NCBI GenBank assembly: GCA_937873245.1
Contig: CALMVY010000140.1
Location: 1 to 5,896 of the forward strand
Length of the DNA: 5,896 nt
Reading direction: 5' to 3'
Origin: an uncultured Arthrobacter sp.
GTDB lineage: Bacteria > Actinomycetota > Actinomycetes > Actinomycetales > Micrococcaceae
Shown here piece by piece: positions 5,874 through 5,896 of the stretch. The number at the start of each line of letters is the position of its first letter. Position 1 is the stretch's first letter. The notes under the pieces are model-generated. The model ran no database searches, was not told the DNA's origin, and saw only the letters and a list, made by a program, of their open reading frames with translations. The translations under genes were made by a program, and so were the position numbers.

Positions 5874-5885
5874 TCACACCTAGGC
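5874..5885 (+). repeat. Direct repeat copy 2, TCACACCTAGGC
   Basis: Second copy of the 12-bp direct repeat, 11 of 12 identical to the one at 5817, in the same orientation. The similarity stops at the ends of the 12-mer: the flanks differ (TTTTCGG after this copy, GGCTTAG after the other). Confidence 0.35.
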
Positions 5886-5896
5886 TTTTCGGTATG

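Larger units (their letters stand above)
5751..5896. other. Upstream part of pyr leader / intergenic region
   Basis: This stretch ahead of the PyrR element has no credible protein-coding gene within the window. It holds an inverted repeat (5781-5804), two near-identical 12-bp direct repeats (5817 and 5874), and two very short possible ORFs (5775-5752 and 5755-5741). I could not place a convincing promoter. The transcription start is therefore unknown, and part of this region may belong to the upstream gene or its terminator. Confidence 0.5.

Noticed and set aside
5857..5895. Possible C-terminal end of an upstream minus-strand gene (twelve codons then TAA)
   Set aside because: Twelve codons are too few to recognise a protein, and any random frame could end this way. 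Sequence beyond 5896 would settle it.
5894..5896. ATG at the very end of the plus strand as the start of a divergent gene
   Set aside because: There is no ribosome binding site before it and no following sequence to test.

Overview
This window carries most of an actinobacterial de novo pyrimidine (UMP) biosynthesis operon. Every gene is on the minus strand, so transcription runs from high to low coordinates. In that order the genes are pyrR (5704-5120), pyrB (5123-4083), pyrC (4083-2707), a small membrane-anchored protein with a PH-like soluble domain (2707-2189), carA (2184-958) and the first 319 codons of carB (958-1, cut by the window edge). The base composition is very GC-rich. The order pyrR-pyrB-pyrC-(small membrane protein)-carA-carB is the one known from Mycobacterium tuberculosis (Rv1379-Rv1384). 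Together with the protein sequences this points to a high-GC actinobacterium. My best guess is Micrococcales of the Arthrobacter/Pseudarthrobacter type, but that genus call comes from memory of protein style and not from a search.

Region by region: 1-958 is the N-terminal ATP-grasp half of the carbamoyl-phosphate synthase large subunit; 958-2184 is the glutaminase small subunit; 2189-2707 is the one gene without a known biochemical role; 2707-4083 is dihydroorotase; 4083-5123 is aspartate transcarbamoylase; 5120-5704 is the RNA-binding regulator PyrR; 5705-5896 is the leader and upstream intergenic region. The genes are packed extremely tightly. Four of the five junctions overlap by 1 or 4 nt (ATGA, TGATG, TGATG, TAATG) and the fifth (PH-like to carA) has a 4-nt gap, so translational coupling along the message is expected.

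Pathway logic: CarA releases ammonia from glutamine and passes it to CarB, which makes carbamoyl phosphate. PyrB joins this to aspartate. PyrC closes the ring to dihydroorotate. PyrR senses uridine nucleotides and should shut the operon off when they are abundant. The leader holds a near-consensus PyrR-binding RNA hairpin directly abutting the strong Shine-Dalgarno of pyrR. No intrinsic terminator is visible there. This fits translational repression, as described for mycobacteria, better than Bacillus-type attenuation.

The most notable points are the PyrR element and its likely occlusion of the ribosome binding site; the uncharacterised membrane protein locked into the middle of a pyrimidine operon; an Asn-to-Thr change at the E. 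coli Asn301 metal-ligand position of CarB; and a leader hairpin with two possible miniature ORFs. I do not see a wholly new system, mobile element, CRISPR array or RNA gene here.
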